From Peribacillus frigoritolerans (GTDB lineage: Bacteria; Bacillota; Bacilli; Bacillales; DSM-1321), in contig NZ_CP158190.1 of NCBI RefSeq assembly GCF_040250305.1, positions 4,806,001 to 4,870,000 on the forward strand: a DNA stretch of 64,000 nucleotides, read 5' to 3'. Position 1 is the stretch's first letter, and the number at the start of each line of letters is the position of its first letter. Made by a program: the position numbers and the translations under genes. Under the pieces are notes generated by a model. That model had not been told where the DNA came from and did no database searches. It saw only the letters and a list, made by a program, of their open reading frames with translations. This document shows positions 43,636 through 51,878 of the stretch, piece by piece.

Positions 43636-43826
43636 AAAAATACCCTGACCAAGTTACCTCACCTTAAATTGGTTATTCACATCATAAGTTGAAACTAAGA
43701 TAAGCCTTTAAAATTTATGAAATAACTCACCACCCCGTACCTCTCTCATAATCTGTAACTAGGCATATTTATGAGGGGGACGGATCATGGAGATGGAATT
43801 AACGGCACTCCATTGGATTTATGTTG
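43631..43826 (+). repeat. Right copy of the diverged direct repeat (permease 5' flank)
   Basis: Partner of 41146-41329. This copy leads into the intact permease gene. Shared landmarks are AATGAAAAAATAC at the left, AGATAAGCCTTTAAA, AATCTGTAACTAGGCATATT and the start of the coding sequence. Confidence 0.8.
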
Positions 43827-45178
43827 TATTCATTGCATTGATAATCGGGTTTATGGTAAAACGTCGTGATACTACCCTCATCTGCATAATTGGTATTTTC
43901 CTTTTGGCTTTAGTGGCTACAGGCAGTTTAGCATCTTCGATAAGCGGGATATTCAACAGCTTCATTTTCGCAATCACGGAATTAATGTCCACGATTTTAA
44001 TCATTTCAATCATCGTTGCCATGAGCTCGGTATTAACGAAGTCGGGCATTAATGATGTCATGATTGCACCATTTGCGAAATTCATTAAAAATCCTACACT
44101 TGCCTTTTGGGTAATCGGAATCGTCATGATGATGATATCCTGGTTTTTCTGGCCATCACCTGCCGTTGCCTTATTGGGTGCCGTTCTGCTCCCCGTTGCT
44201 TTACGGGCAGGTTTACCAGCCCTCGGCGTGGCAATGGCGATGAACCTTTTTGGTCACGGAATAGCATTATCAGGGGATTTCATCATTCAGGCTGCCCCTA
44301 AACTAACGGGTGATGCGGCTTCCATACCAGTCGGTGATGTCATCGCTGCGAGCATCCCCCTTGTCATTACAATGGGGGTCGTCACCACCATCTCCGCCTT
44401 TATCCTTTTAAAGCGGGATATGAAGCTGGGAAAAATCAAGGCGGCGGATACTGAGGGGATCAGCCAAGATCAGACAATCAGTGAAAATCTGCTCACTCTG
44501 GGACAAAAGAAGTTTTTTGCAATTTTCATTCCGATCGCCTTTCTGTTGGATGTTGTGGCATTGTCGATTTTGAAGTTGCAAGGTGGAGATGCAACGGCAT
44601 TGGTTGGGGGTACTGCTGTTTTCATATTGCTGATTTTATCCCTTGTCGCACATAAACAACAAGGACTTGAAAAATCAACGGCCTATTTGATTCAAGGTTT
44701 TCAATTTGGCTTCAAAGTATTCGGACCCGTCATTCCAATCGCCGCATTCTTCTATTTAGGTGATTCTGGATTCAATCAGATCATCGGTGACTACTTACCG
44801 AAAACATCCCTCGGCATCGTCAATGACCTCGGTGCCGCCTTAGCGGCCTCCGTTCCTTTAACGAAAGAAATAGCCGCCGTCACATTAACGGGCATCGGTG
44901 CCATCACTGGCTTGGATGGATCGGGCTTCTCAGGCATTTCTTTAGCGGGATCTGTCGCCAAACTTTTTGGCACGGCAATCGGAGGCGGAACCGCAACCTT
45001 GACCGCACTCGGGCAGATAACCGCGATTTGGGTTGGCGGAGGTACCCTGATACCATGGGCACTGATCCCTGCAGCTGCCATATGTAACGTCAGTCCCTTT
45101 GAACTTGCCCGTCGGAACCTGCTGCCGGTAACCATTGGTTTGGCAGTCACTACAATAGTCGCGATGTTTCTCATATAA
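43787..45178 (+). CDS. Permease of the GntP/ion-transporter type
   Basis: 463-residue membrane protein with about twelve segments. Glycine-rich re-entrant-like motifs appear in each half (LGVAMAMNLFGHGIALSGDF and GIGAITGLDGSGFSGISLAG), the layout of ion-transporter superfamily carriers for organic acids such as gluconate or dicarboxylates. Substrate unknown. GAGGGGGACGGATC precedes the ATG. Upstream is the direct repeat that also leads the broken copy at 41300. A terminator follows at 45247. It is alone on its transcript. Confidence 0.75.
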   Translation: MEMELTALHWIYVVFIALIIGFMVKRRDTTLICIIGIFLLALVATGSLASSISGIFNSFIFAITELMSTILIISIIVAMSSVLTKSGINDVMIAPFAKFIKNPTLAFWVIGIVMMMISWFFWPSPAVALLGAVLLPVALRAGLPALGVAMAMNLFGHGIALSGDFIIQAAPKLTGDAASIPVGDVIAASIPLVITMGVVTTISAFILLKRDMKLGKIKAADTEGISQDQTISENLLTLGQKKFFAIFIPIAFLLDVVALSILKLQGGDATALVGGTAVFILLILSLVAHKQQGLEKSTAYLIQGFQFGFKVFGPVIPIAAFFYLGDSGFNQIIGDYLPKTSLGIVNDLGAALAASVPLTKEIAAVTLTGIGAITGLDGSGFSGISLAGSVAKLFGTAIGGGTATLTALGQITAIWVGGGTLIPWALIPAAAICNVSPFELARRNLLPVTIGLAVTTIVAMFLI

Positions 45179-45246
45179 TTGATCTGCATCAATGTTGTGG
45201 ACTCTAAAACACGGAACGGCATTTCGATTTCCATTCCCATATTTAA

Positions 45247-45275
45247 AAAGGACTGAGTAAAAAAATCAGTCCTTT
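45247..45275 (+). terminator. Terminator of the permease gene
   Basis: AAAGGACTGA pairs with TCAGTCCTTT around a nine-base loop. Confidence 0.7.
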
Positions 45276-45290
45276 ATCATTTTAATCATC

Positions 45291-45405
45291 GATATAACTG
45301 TATTCGTCGATATATTCTTATTTTCGGAGATATAACTGTAGATTTCGTCGATATATTTTTATTTTCGAAGATATAACTGTAGATTTCGTCGATTTATTTT
45401 TCTTC
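45291..45405. repeat. 38/41-bp tandem repeat, three units
   Basis: Units start at 45291, 45329 and 45370, each GATATAACTGTA, (GAT), TTCGTCGATATAT and a TTATTTTCG end. The first unit lacks the GAT triplet. They fill the space between the permease terminator and the stop of the convergent ABC permease. Confidence 0.8.
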
Positions 45406-45414
45406 ATACCTAAC

Positions 45415-46203
45415 CTATTCGTTATTGAATTTCTTTTTTGAAATCCATATGATCGTTACCAATATCGCTACTGCAGTCAACTCAAGTGCCGCTAATGCAC
45501 CCCAAATCGCTTGTGAATTGACTGTGCCTAAAATCAGTACTTCCATGGCATGTTTACTCATGCTTGCTGGATTCACATTGTCTATTACGGGACTTAATCC
45601 AACTATGATTCTACAGCCGAGGAGAAATACTATCGAAATTAATGCAATAATACCCTGACTATTAAAAATGGTACTGATCATCGTGGTGAATGAAACGATA
45701 AATAGGATCCACAGCAGATAGAACAGCAAAGCCACTATTAAATCCGCAAAATCAACACTCGTAAACAAAAAAACTGCATACAGGTATGAAACCAAATATC
45801 CCAATGCCACACTGCAGGCAACAAACAGATAATTGGAAATGATTTTCCCGCTTATATAAGATCCAACCGTCACGGGCCTTGTAAGAATGAAAGCCAGCAT
45901 ACCATTTGCTTTATCGGATTGTACGACTCCCATCATGGAAACGATGATGATCATGACCCCTAGCTGATCAAATTGAGACCCTAAAGTACTGGCCAGAACT
46001 TCGCCGCCTTTTTGGGCAGCCATGCTTGGATCAATGGTGATCCCTTGGCTCCCGCCCAGTGCCTCTAAAATTGAAGGTAAATAATAACTTACGACTGGTT
46101 GAGTTATTCCTAAAAATATAAATACAAGCGGCAGCCAAATCACTTTAAATTCACGTACCATCTGAACAAATTCCTTTTTAGCTAAAACGGCAAAATTATT
46201 CAT
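45415..46203 (-). CDS. ABC-2 type transporter permease
   Basis: 262-residue membrane protein with six expected segments, of the ABC-2/NosY-like type (N-terminal LAKKEFVQMVREFKVIW amphipathic start, then VVSYYLP). Together with the ATPase upstream it forms an exporter. The gene overlaps the ATPase gene by 4 bases. NosY/ABC-2 exporters of this size move peptides, lipids or drugs; substrate unknown. It is third in the operon PLDc_N-like protein, ATPase, permease. Confidence 0.85.
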   Translation of the reverse strand: MNNFAVLAKKEFVQMVREFKVIWLPLVFIFLGITQPVVSYYLPSILEALGGSQGITIDPSMAAQKGGEVLASTLGSQFDQLGVMIIIVSMMGVVQSDKANGMLAFILTRPVTVGSYISGKIISNYLFVACSVALGYLVSYLYAVFLFTSVDFADLIVALLFYLLWILFIVSFTTMISTIFNSQGIIALISIVFLLGCRIIVGLSPVIDNVNPASMSKHAMEVLILGTVNSQAIWGALAALELTAVAILVTIIWISKKKFNNE

Positions 46204-47105
46204 GTTTCCACCACCAATTTCAAGAATATCTCTTCCAATGTATCGTTATCTATTTCGAACCTTATAAGATCAACATTATGCTCCAGAGCATTTGCAAGTA
46301 ACATATTCTTGTTTGAATCAATATTTTCCACTTCTATCTTCAATTTATTTCCCATTACCTCTACACCTTTGACAAAGTTCAAGCTTTTAACATGTTCAAT
46401 CCATTTTTGACTTCTAGAGGTTATGGCGACATTGATTTTATTTCCGCTATTCCTGGTTAATAATTCAGACATTGTAGTGTCCTCAATTTTTTCACCACTT
46501 TTTATAATGACAAACCTCTCACATATCTCTTCTGCATCGCTTAATATATGCGTCGATAATAAAATGGTCGTATCTTTCTTTATCTCTTTTATGATATTTA
46601 ACACTTCTCTCCGGCCGATCGGATCTAATGCCGAAACCGGTTCATCCATGACAATCAAAGCTGGTTTATGTAACAGTGCCTGTGCAATTCCAAGCCTTTG
46701 TTTCATTCCGCCTGAAAAAGTCCGCACCTTTGAATTCTCTTCCCCTCTCAACCCTACCTTCGACAATATCTCTGGAATGCCGCTTAATAATTCTTCCTTT
46801 TTGATACCCGAGAGCTGCCCCATGAATGTAAGGGTTTCTTTGGCAGTCATCCATTGAAAGAAGTTAGGGTATTGTGGTAAGTAGCCTATTTCCTTTTTCA
46901 TTTTTGAAATTTTCTTACCGTCAAGCAATACTTCTCCCATAGTTGGATCAATAATATCTGCAATGACTTTTATTAGTGTCGACTTACCAGCCCCATTGGG
47001 CCCTATCAATCCAACACATTCCCCAGATTGCAATTCCATTGAAAAATTATTGACCGCTGTTTTTTCTTTGAATTTTTTTGTGACATTATTAATCTGTAAT
47101 TTCAT
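46200..47105 (-). CDS. ABC transporter ATP-binding protein (exporter type)
   Basis: 301-residue ATPase: Walker A GPNGAGKST, signature FSGGMKQR, Walker B LIVMDEPVSALDP, switch histidine LLSTHIL; a C-terminal extension of about 80 residues follows (DRA/CcmA class). It overlaps its neighbours by 4 bases on both sides, so the three-gene operon is tightly coupled. It powers the ABC-2 permease. Confidence 0.9.
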   Translation of the reverse strand: MKLQINNVTKKFKEKTAVNNFSMELQSGECVGLIGPNGAGKSTLIKVIADIIDPTMGEVLLDGKKISKMKKEIGYLPQYPNFFQWMTAKETLTFMGQLSGIKKEELLSGIPEILSKVGLRGEENSKVRTFSGGMKQRLGIAQALLHKPALIVMDEPVSALDPIGRREVLNIIKEIKKDTTILLSTHILSDAEEICERFVIIKSGEKIEDTTMSELLTRNSGNKINVAITSRSQKWIEHVKSLNFVKGVEVMGNKLKIEVENIDSNKNMLLANALEHNVDLIRFEIDNDTLEEIFLKLVVET

Positions 47106-47341
47106 ATTCTGTCACTGTCCTTTCTACCAATAACGAAGTATAGAATTGGACCGATAGTATTTGCAAAAATAATGATGAGTGTCCACAATAAAACATTTTT
47201 CCGTGTCTTTCGATTTCTGTATAAATCAATTAATGCAATAAGGATTAAAATCATCCCAATAGCAATTACCGGTAAAATAATCGGCAGAATAGGCATGAAA
47301 TCAATATCTTTCAATTCGTTCCATCCATAATGCAATTTCAT
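47102..47341 (-). CDS. PLDc_N domain small membrane protein
   Basis: 79 residues, two membrane segments. The motif ALIDLYRNRKTRKNVLLW and the ending NTIGPILYFVIGRKD are those of the PLDc_N module that begins cardiolipin synthases and also occurs alone in ABC-2 exporter operons. ATG at 47341 follows AAGGAGTGGTATAT; a GTG nine bases upstream overlaps that site. First gene of the exporter operon, overlapping the ATPase gene by 4 bases. Confidence 0.82.
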   Translation of the reverse strand: MKLHYGWNELKDIDFMPILPIILPVIAIGMILILIALIDLYRNRKTRKNVLLWTLIIIFANTIGPILYFVIGRKDSDRI

Positions 47342-47368
47342 ATATACCACTCCTTAATAACAAATTTT

Positions 47369-47393
47369 ATTATCATTATCAGTAATGATAACA
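47369..47393 (-). promoter_or_regulatory. Fur-box-like dyad upstream of the exporter operon
   Basis: TTATCATTACTGATAATGATAA on the minus strand (as TTATCATTAC and TGATAATGATAA halves) repeats the TGATAAT module of Fur/PerR-type boxes. It lies 28-52 bases upstream of the first gene, where it could cover the promoter. The half-sites match, the spacing is not the textbook 7-1-7. Confidence 0.4.
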
Positions 47394-47458
47394 TTTAAAC
47401 TGGGATTTTTCACCTACTTTTTTCACCTACTTTTTTCTTGATAAAATATTGTTTGAGG

Positions 47459-47508
47459 TTTTATTGTTATTTATAATGATAATATTATCATTATAAATAA
47501 CAATAAAA
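47459..47508. promoter_or_regulatory. 50-bp perfect palindrome
   Basis: The left arm (47459-47483, with TTATTGTTATTTATAATGAT) is mirrored exactly by the right arm (47484-47508) with no loop. It is AT-only except for a few C/G and contains TGATAAT/ATTATCA at its centre. It lies between the divergent exporter operon and the winged-helix gene, so a large operator for that regulator or a Fur-family protein is most likely; a cruciform is possible. Confidence 0.8.
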
Positions 47509-47585
47509 ATATAGTCGCTTTATAGCATGAAGACATTAATTATTTACAATTGAAATTATTCAATTTCCAATGTGAGGAGAATAAG

Positions 47586-48131
47586 ATGATTAATAAAGCC
47601 GAAATTTTAATGCATCCTGTAAGAATGAAAATTACCCAAGCTTTAATGAGAAACAGGGAAAATGGTTTAACACCATTAGAAATGTTAAAAATCATTAAAG
47701 ATGTACCCCAAGCAACATTATATAGACATATACAGGTTCTATTTGATTCAGGGGTCATCCGCATTGTAAAAGAAAAAAAAGTGAGATCCGTTTCCGAAAA
47801 ATACTATGTTTTAAATGAAGAAGAAGCGCGACTTAGCGGGGAAGAATGGAAAAAATATTCTAATGAGAAAAAGGTGAACTACTTTTCTTATTATCAATTA
47901 TCCCTTATGACTCAATATCAAAACTATCTTACTAAATTAGAAGAAAGAGATTGCACTGAAGATGGTTCAACCTTTTCCCTTTTAGAACTAAAGCTTGATG
48001 ATGAAAGCTTTATTAACTTTCAAAATGAATTGAACGATTTAATGGTAAAATACTACAACGCTACGAATCAGAGTGCTAAACAAGATTCACCTATTCGAAC
48101 AATCGGCGTTACAATCATTCCTGAATCATAA
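47586..48131 (+). CDS. Winged-helix transcriptional regulator (ArsR-like)
   Basis: 181 residues. Residues 1-85 form an ArsR-like winged helix (ILMHPVRMKITQALMRN, then the recognition helix VPQATLYRHIQVLFDSGVIR and a wing with KEKKVRSVSEKYY); the rest is helical and probably dimerises or binds a ligand. ATG at 47586 follows GTGAGGAGAATAAG. Divergent from the ABC-2 exporter operon with palindromic sites between, so it most likely controls that operon. This is inferred from layout. Confidence 0.85.
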   Translation: MINKAEILMHPVRMKITQALMRNRENGLTPLEMLKIIKDVPQATLYRHIQVLFDSGVIRIVKEKKVRSVSEKYYVLNEEEARLSGEEWKKYSNEKKVNYFSYYQLSLMTQYQNYLTKLEERDCTEDGSTFSLLELKLDDESFINFQNELNDLMVKYYNATNQSAKQDSPIRTIGVTIIPES

Positions 48132-48140
48132 GTAAATGAA

Positions 48141-48232
48141 AAGGCTGTTCTCAAACCTTGGACTAAAAGAACCATGAATACTATAGATTCACCAACCAAA
48201 ATGGTTGCAGTCTCCGTTTTGAAACAGCCCTT
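48141..48232. repeat. Inverted repeat downstream of the regulator
   Basis: AAGGCTGTTCTCAAAC (48141-48156) is mirrored, with one bulge, by GTTTTGAAACAGCCCTT (48216-48232). The arms enclose 59 bases including a partial inner pairing (AACCAAAATGGTT). It may be a large terminator structure between the convergent genes or a small repeat element. Confidence 0.5.
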
Positions 48233-48276
48233 CATTATGGAAGAAACCCCAAGGTTAAAAAGGGATATCCCTGCTG

Positions 48277-48837
48277 TCAGCAGCTTCCCAATGCTTCCTT
48301 GATACTGGTGTATACTTCATCCCATAGTTGTTTTTCTTCAGCAAAAGCCGCAGTTATCTTTTTGATGACTGCTTTTTGCGCTACCTCGAAACGTTCATCA
48401 TCCTTGGCTGGCAGGTCTGACCTTAACTCCATTACATACTCTTGTACCTTTGGTGCACGTGGTCCCCAAACAGCTTTTTCTTCACTATTCTTATCAATGA
48501 ATATAAAAATGGGAATTGAACGCGCTGTTCCATTCGTTAAGTATTGATCCATCAGTTCAAGATTTTGATCTCGTAAAACAATGCGAGTTTCAATATTTGC
48601 CGCTTCAGCTATATTCAGCAGGATTGGAATGTTCATCATTGCGTCTCCGCACCAGTCTTCAGTAATGACAATGGCTCGAAGTTCCTTCGTCTTTAATTCA
48701 TCGAAAAAACCTTGATCCTCTGCAGAAACGGAAAAATCCTCCTGAATCGATTGTAAGTTTTCTTTATGAACCTTCATCGAAGATACAAATTCTTTAGCGG
48801 GAATCCCCTTTTCAAACCATTCATTCAGTGTCGTCAT
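48277..48837 (-). CDS. Thioredoxin-fold protein with single active-site cysteine
   Basis: 186 residues of the Thioredoxin_9 type. The active-site segment is TEDWCGDAMMNIPI: the usual C-x-x-C second cysteine is missing (W-C-G-D), so it may act by a one-cysteine mechanism or use a partner thiol. The cis-proline loop is ARSIPIFIFID. TTAGGAGAAATAGT precedes the ATG. Cytoplasmic; partner unknown. Confidence 0.85.
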   Translation of the reverse strand: MTTLNEWFEKGIPAKEFVSSMKVHKENLQSIQEDFSVSAEDQGFFDELKTKELRAIVITEDWCGDAMMNIPILLNIAEAANIETRIVLRDQNLELMDQYLTNGTARSIPIFIFIDKNSEEKAVWGPRAPKVQEYVMELRSDLPAKDDERFEVAQKAVIKKITAAFAEEKQLWDEVYTSIKEALGSC

Positions 48838-49049
48838 ACTATTTCTCCTAACTGTTTTTAAGTTAAAAGTACCATAAACCTCTTATTTTTTCATTGTTTC
48901 CACCCTGAAAAATAAAATTCCAAATTGGTAAATTAAAACCATGTTTTCTTTCCCGTGTAAAGGGAAAACTCTAAATACATTCAATAGCTTACTAACTAAC
49001 TATTTTATATTCATTAAAACATTGTTTTCTAGTTTAGGAGATGAATTTT

Positions 49050-49901
49050 GTGGAAGGTTTTCTCTTTGCGCTACTCCCTGCATTGACATGGGGCAGCTTA
49101 GTGCTTGTTTCCGAAAAACTCGGAGGCAACTCTTATAATCAAACACTTGGCATTACAATCGGTTCATTACTGTTTGCCATCATGATGTCTTTCATCAATC
49201 CGCCGGAATGGAGCAGTACAGTGTGGATTGTCGGTATCATTTCCGGGATAGGCTGGGCATTCGGGCAGTTATTTCAATTCAACAGCGTCAAGGAAATCGG
49301 GGTATCGAAAACCGTTCCAATCTCAACAGGGCTGCAAATTCTAGGAAATACATTTTTTGCAGTTATCATTTTCAGGGAATGGAATGACAGGATGACAATC
49401 ATCATCGGCATAGTTGCAATAATCTGTTTGGTTACAGGTGTCTTGCTGACGAGCTACGGCGATGGTGATAACAAAAAAGCAGGAAGCATGAAAAAAGGGG
49501 TTTTATATCTTGCCATTTCAACGGTAGGTTATGTTACATATGTCATTGTCGTCAGATGGAATGAAGTTGACGGATGGTCGGCGATCCTGCCGCAAGCAAT
49601 TGGCATGTTCCTGGCTGCCCTGCTCCTATCCATCAAACATAAACCGTTTAATAAATATGCTAGGCGCAATATTCTAACCGGAATGATGTGGGCAGTCGGT
49701 AATATCGGCCTCCTGCTCGCTAATCCAAAAGTGGGTGTTGCCATCGCATTCTCATTTTCCCAAATGGGGATCGTCATTTCCACTTTAGGCGGCATCTTTC
49801 TTTTAGGGGAGAAAAAATCCAAAAAGCAAATGGTCTTCGTCATCACCGGGTGTGTACTCGTAATTGCTGGCGGAATCATGATCGGCTTTACAAAAGAATA
49901 G
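49050..49901 (+). CDS. glcU: Glucose uptake protein GlcU
   Basis: 283-residue membrane protein with ten expected segments, of the GRP/DMT sugar-transporter group. FALLPALTWGSLVLVSEKLG matches the GlcU N-terminus. The GTG at 49050 is chosen for TAGGAG lying 9 bases upstream; the ATG at 49041 overlaps that site. It is followed after 15 bases by glucose dehydrogenase, the same pairing as in B. subtilis, where both are made in the forespore: glucose is taken up and oxidised during germination. Confidence 0.9.
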   Translation: MEGFLFALLPALTWGSLVLVSEKLGGNSYNQTLGITIGSLLFAIMMSFINPPEWSSTVWIVGIISGIGWAFGQLFQFNSVKEIGVSKTVPISTGLQILGNTFFAVIIFREWNDRMTIIIGIVAIICLVTGVLLTSYGDGDNKKAGSMKKGVLYLAISTVGYVTYVIVVRWNEVDGWSAILPQAIGMFLAALLLSIKHKPFNKYARRNILTGMMWAVGNIGLLLANPKVGVAIAFSFSQMGIVISTLGGIFLLGEKKSKKQMVFVITGCVLVIAGGIMIGFTKE

Positions 49902-49916
49902 TCAAAGGAGCGATAA

Positions 49917-50705
<789 letters not shown>

Positions 50706-50816
50706 ACTTAACTAATGAGAAGAACCATTTCAATGACTAAAACGAATAAAACCAATAAGAAAACCATGGTGAAATGACGTGTTTGACCCAATAAAGGAAA
50801 AGGTTCTTACAACCAG

Positions 50817-50852
50817 AAAAAAGAGCAATCCTATAAAGGATGCTCTTTTTTA
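50817..50852 (+). terminator. Terminator of glcU-gdh
   Basis: AAAAAGAGCAATCC pairs with GGATGCTCTTTTT (one bulge) and ends in T. The next 260 bases (50853-51119) contain only a 46-codon frame without ribosome site (50936-51076) and no other recognised feature. Confidence 0.85.
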
Positions 50853-51119
50853 CATTTACAGCTTGCAGCGCTTGGAAGATATTTGTTGAAAAATTAAACT
50901 TCTCAGATTGGTCTTCATCAAATCGTAATCGTTAAATGGGGGTAACCTTTGGTGAACCAATATTAGCAAACCTTCGATCTGTTCCTCTTAAGAAAACTTT
51001 GTTACAAATTCAGCAGAACCGTATCATTTCTGAAAACCAACTGATCACTTTTGGAATTTATCAAGTTGAAACATAGTTTATTATGAATTCACAAGATATT
51101 TAGTTAGGCGGTAATGATA

Positions 51120-51523
51120 ATGGCAAAAAAATCAAAAAGGTATAAGATGTTCGTAAACCCTGCATTAATTATTCTTTTGAGTATTTCTTTATTTTTTTTA
51201 GTATGATTGTACCAAATGTTCAAGCGGCTGGATATGTATACAAATCTGGCGGAATTACTTATGATTGTACTACTGTAAAGACATTGTCAGCTGTTAAAGT
51301 AAAAAAAGCAGCTGCTCAAATGTCTTCATTTTCTAACAAAGTTAATGGATTAACTCTTGCTGTTGGTTGGTTTAATAAGTATATAGGTACAGGTATGGGT
51401 GTTTTCGCAATAGGACTAGGTATTTCAACTTCTAAATGGAATAATGCCGCTGCAGCTGGAAAAAAGCGAAGCAAGACCATTGCGTTAAAAGGAATTGGGA
51501 TGGATACTCAGCTCGTTCCATAG
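51120..51523 (+). pseudogene. Secreted small protein interrupted at a T8 tract (frameshift or phase-variable)
   Basis: From ATG 51120 (site AGGCGGTAATGATA ahead) the frame gives MAKKSKRYKMFVNPALIILL and SISLFFLV, then stops at TGA 51204. From 51203 another frame continues MIVPNVQAAGYVYKSGG to TAG/stop at 51523. Adding one base to the run of eight T at 51192-51199 joins them into one protein of about 134 residues with a full signal peptide and an A-x-A site (N-V-Q-A). The mature part of about 97 residues has one cysteine, a Lys-rich segment and glycine-rich membrane-active-looking stretch (GTGMGVFAIGLGIS). It may be a bacteriocin. The broken state could be mutation, phase variation or a read error. 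Confidence 0.65.
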
Positions 51524-51561
51524 CTAGATATTTATTTTATTAAGGAATGAGGAGGGTTTAA

Positions 51562-51774
51562 ATGAAAAATAGATTGTACTTAGGTATTCTATTTTCGATT
51601 TATTTCATTTTAGGATATTGTATTTTTTTTATCATGGATATCGGGCCCATTCCCAAGATTGTTTTGTTTTTTGTCTTAGTGTTCACTGTGGATCCTATTA
51701 AAAAGAAGTTAAAAGATAAAGGTTTGAATCACAAACTCAAATTAAATCGATCAAATTTCAAGACAATGGAATAG
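51562..51774 (+). CDS. Small membrane protein, candidate immunity protein, 70 aa
   Basis: 70 residues: two hydrophobic segments (LYLGILFSIYFILGYCIFFI and IPKIVLFFVLVFTV) and a basic cytoplasmic tail (KKKLKDKGLNHKLKLNRSNF). GAGGAGGGTTTAA precedes the ATG, 38 bases after the secreted protein. This size, topology and position are those of many bacteriocin immunity proteins; no sequence family was recognised. Confidence 0.6.
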   Translation: MKNRLYLGILFSIYFILGYCIFFIMDIGPIPKIVLFFVLVFTVDPIKKKLKDKGLNHKLKLNRSNFKTME

Positions 51775-51819
51775 GATTCCACATTCAGATGAAGCTAGGG
51801 GAAGCAAAAATGATAATAA

Positions 51820-51858
51820 TAAAAAAAAGATGACCCCTTGTATTCAGAGGTCATCTTT
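51820..51858 (-). terminator. Terminator of the peptide transporter gene
   Basis: On the minus strand AAGATGACC and GGTCATCTT, with inner pairing, are followed by eight T. Confidence 0.8.
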
Positions 51859-51878
51859 CTTCTACTGCTGGCTAAGTG

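Noticed and set aside
47407..47438. Two direct copies of CACCTACTTTTTT upstream of the exporter operon
   Set aside because: Short and low in complexity; could be chance or slippage, with no link to a function.
50936..51076. 46-codon frame (MGVTFGEPILANLRSV...) before the frameshifted secreted gene
   Set aside because: No ribosome site and no recognisable product; possibly a relic.
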